A stretch of DNA of 64,000 nucleotides from assembly GCA_905215555.1 (NCBI GenBank), contig CAJMQU010000003.1, positions 119,552 to 183,551 on the forward strand. Direction: 5' to 3'. This DNA is from an uncultured bacterium. GTDB taxonomy: Bacteria; Bacteroidota; Bacteroidia; Bacteroidales; Bacteroidaceae. The notes under the pieces are model-generated. The model was not told the DNA's origin, did no database searches, and saw only the letters and a program-made list of their open reading frames with translations. Both the position numbers and the translations under genes were made by a program. How positions within the stretch are numbered: position 1 is the first letter of the stretch; the number at the start of each line of letters is the position of its first letter. Shown here piece by piece: positions 62,003 through 64,000 of the stretch.

Positions 62003-63739
62003 ATGAGACATTTCTATATATGTCTCCTCTTGTTAAGCTTTCTGTCAGCATTTGCCTTGGCAAGCGGAGATAAAAGTACACAGGATATATATACGGAACG
62101 GTATATCATGGATATCTATATGGATGAACCGGAACGTGCATTGCAACTGTTGGACGAAGCCGAAACAAAGCAAGTGTTGCCCATATATAAGGTCGATGAT
62201 TTGCGTAGCATGGTCTACTCATACCTGTATCAGGATAAATCGGCATTCCACTATGCCCATCGGGCCTATGTGCATGATTCTATCTTCGCGAATGACCCTG
62301 CCCATTTGCTGAAGATGACCATAATTTTGGCCAACCTTTCCCATACCCTGAGCGAATATAAAGAGAGCAACCGTTATGCAGTTGAAGGACTGGAATTGGC
62401 TCATAAGTTTGATGACTGGGAAGCGAAATGTAAGCTACTTTTCTGCATGGGTGAGAACAAATGGATGTTGTCTTTGAAAGGGGAAGGATATGAGTTCTTC
62501 GATAAGGCGATTGCTCTGCTGGATACTACGGAAGATGTGCGGAAGAAGTCAATGCTCTCTTATTTCTATGGAGTGAAGATGGGGTACTTGATTAATGACA
62601 ATCGGCTGGAAGATGCATTGCAGATAGGTTTGCAACGTGAGAAACTGTTGGATGGAATGAAAGGTAATCCGGAAGTGCGTGAAGCTTTCCTCGATCAGCA
62701 ATACGGATATGTATATTCCAAGTTGTCCCGTATATTTCATTTGTTGGGAGATGTGGAGTGTGGGAAAGAGTATCATAGGAAGTATCAGTCCACCCATATC
62801 TATAACACTCCTGCTGGTAAGCGCGATGCAGTTCCGTACCTGCTTGTCACCAAGCAATATCAGGCTGTAATCGATCATTGCCGTGACTTCAAGGAACTGA
62901 TGCGTCAACAGGATACCTTGAATATTCAGTACATCGGTGTTCTGCGACGGGAAATAGATGTCTATCTCGCCCTGAAAGATTATGAGAAGGTTGCTGCGCT
63001 GCGGGCTTCCATCATATCCATAACAGACAGTATCTACCAACGTGACAAGACTAATGCCGCACTGGAATTGGATAACCTTTACGAAGTGAACGAAAAGGAA
63101 GCCTGCATTATGAAACAAGCTTTCCAGCTGACCATACGTACCATTACATTGGTCTTCGTCCTTTGCGTTTCGTTGCTGTCGCTGTTCTTCCTGTGGCGTA
63201 TGTGGGTACAGAACCGTAAAATCAGGCGTAAGAATCAGGCGTTGGTAGAGCGCATCAACGAGCAGATGGTCATGCAGACGGAAATGAATCGTTTGCAGGC
63301 TGATGCTGAGGGAACCTCTGGGGATCAGTCCTTCCCGGAGACAGAGCAAACAGAGCCGGAAACGTTCGATGGCAACGAAGAGGAAACTCAGATGAATAAG
63401 ATGATTTTCGGGAAACTGGATTATATTATGAAGCGGGATAAACTGTATCTGTCCGCTGACATATCGAGAGAGGAACTTGCCAGAATGGTCAAGATGAACA
63501 ATACCCGTTTTGCTCGGATGATTAAAGAGAATACGGATACCAACCTGAATGGATATCTTAATAATCTCCGCTTGAATTATGCCATGCACTTATTGAAGGA
63601 ACATCCTGAATATACATTGCGTGCTATTGCCGAATCATCAGGCATCAACAGTATGCCTACTTTCCACCAATTGTTCAAAGTAAAGACGGGTATGACTCCT
63701 TCTGAATTTAAGAATGCGGAGAGGAATTTGAAGGGGTAA
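62003..63739 (+). CDS. AraC-family regulator with TPR-like periplasmic part and membrane anchor
   Basis: 578 aa. Signal peptide/anchor at residues 1-20, helical TPR-like repeats to about 370, a transmembrane helix at about 377-395 (IRTITLVFVLCVSLLSLFFL), a coiled-coil region, and a C-terminal AraC domain (YLSADISREELARMVKMNNT, INSMPTFHQLFKVKTGMTPS). This layout is common in Bacteroides regulators that sense periplasmic signals and act on nearby operons. Target unknown. Confidence 0.9.
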   Translation: MRHFYICLLLLSFLSAFALASGDKSTQDIYTERYIMDIYMDEPERALQLLDEAETKQVLPIYKVDDLRSMVYSYLYQDKSAFHYAHRAYVHDSIFANDPAHLLKMTIILANLSHTLSEYKESNRYAVEGLELAHKFDDWEAKCKLLFCMGENKWMLSLKGEGYEFFDKAIALLDTTEDVRKKSMLSYFYGVKMGYLINDNRLEDALQIGLQREKLLDGMKGNPEVREAFLDQQYGYVYSKLSRIFHLLGDVECGKEYHRKYQSTHIYNTPAGKRDAVPYLLVTKQYQAVIDHCRDFKELMRQQDTLNIQYIGVLRREIDVYLALKDYEKVAALRASIISITDSIYQRDKTNAALELDNLYEVNEKEACIMKQAFQLTIRTITLVFVLCVSLLSLFFLWRMWVQNRKIRRKNQALVERINEQMVMQTEMNRLQADAEGTSGDQSFPETEQTEPETFDGNEEETQMNKMIFGKLDYIMKRDKLYLSADISREELARMVKMNNTRFARMIKENTDTNLNGYLNNLRLNYAMHLLKEHPEYTLRAIAESSGINSMPTFHQLFKVKTGMTPSEFKNAERNLKG

Positions 63740-64000
63740 TATTTTGTATATCAGTGTAATATTACTTTTTTTTATATGTTTGAGGACAATTCTTTATATG
63801 TATGACAAATTGTATATCTGTCGTTTTTGCAGTATTTTATTTCTTTGCATAAATAATAACGGCAAGAAAATCTGTATATACAATGTCTATATTGTGTCTG
63901 TCAATCCAAGTTGCTTTTGTTGTTTCAATTGTAGCGGCAGTATGTTACTTTAAATTCTTATCAATTTGATGGATTAATTTGAAAGACAAACGCTTATGGA
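63740..64000. other. AT-rich end of the window without a gene
   Basis: 261 bp of AT-rich DNA; only chance open frames. Nothing recognisable is seen. Confidence 0.6.

Noticed and set aside
1..64000. tRNA or rRNA genes
   Set aside because: No cloverleaf with CCA end or conserved T-loop was seen in the gaps; none claimed.
1..64000. CRISPR array
   Set aside because: The repeats found are the 193-bp pair, AT palindromes and hairpins; none is a regularly spaced 25-40 bp array with unique spacers.

Overview
The window reads as a Bacteroides-type chromosome (order Bacteroidales). Most genes with a visible promoter carry the Bacteroidetes -7 box TAnnTTTG, lipoproteins have LxxxC boxes, and the genes are typical of gut Bacteroides: MINPP phytase, GH130/GT4 operon, CblA-like class A beta-lactamase, Omp and AraC/TPR regulators. 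Function calls come from reading translated sequence and family motifs; no database search was run.

Layout. 1-3.4 kb: a hybrid sensor kinase running off the left edge, a 222-bp segment bounded by perfect 17-bp inverted repeats with a promoter inside (a likely invertible switch), and a tyrosine recombinase. 3.8-20.1 kb: an OmpA-type protein followed by a GC-richer mobilizable or conjugative element with a Mob/Pre relaxase and candidate oriT, five small element genes, a serine-recombinase-like protein without its serine, ParA plus a small partner, an HU-like protein, SSB, an LPD11 protein and other small accessory genes. These accessory genes are separated by unusual leader regions, two of which share an identical 193-bp repeat. 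20.2-24.87 kb: AT-rich phage DNA (structural gene, fibre-like gene, holin-like gene, DUF5675 lysis-type gene) with 11 in-frame TAG codons and no in-frame TAA or TGA, so TAG is read as an amino acid, most likely glutamine (code 15, as in some crAss-like and Lak gut phages). It is followed at once by a 0.72-kb piece of the large conjugative-element helicase, cut at both ends, and then by a GNAT gene whose 3' end is lost. This looks like a mobile element whose middle was replaced by phage DNA, or else an assembly chimera; the sequence alone cannot decide.

26-64 kb: ordinary chromosome. It holds a surface lipoprotein, a nested hairpin element, a broken small gene, MINPP, a GH130-GT4 operon, FbaB, a CatB-like acetyltransferase, FabH, glutamine synthetase and a dead serine-hydrolase/DUF302 protein. 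Next come a two-component system beside mgtA (with four TTAGA repeats at 11-bp spacing above the mgtA promoter), an arginase-family protein, several acetyltransferases, a Nudix/beta-lactamase pair, and PAP2 with a second two-component system. The right end has a LuxR-type regulator divergent from an acetyltransferase through a shared promoter palindrome, two alkyltransferases, decayed toxin-antitoxin remnants, a zinc/cadmium-type P-ATPase with a Fur-family regulator, and an AraC/TPR regulator.

How it fits together. Three regulator circuits can be read from the DNA: recombinase plus inverted-repeat promoter facing the hybrid kinase; OmpR-type regulator, kinase and mgtA; and Fur-family regulator with the metal ATPase and an operator-like palindrome at its promoter. 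The phage segment is the strangest part, since its recoded genes could not be translated in full by a host using the standard code.
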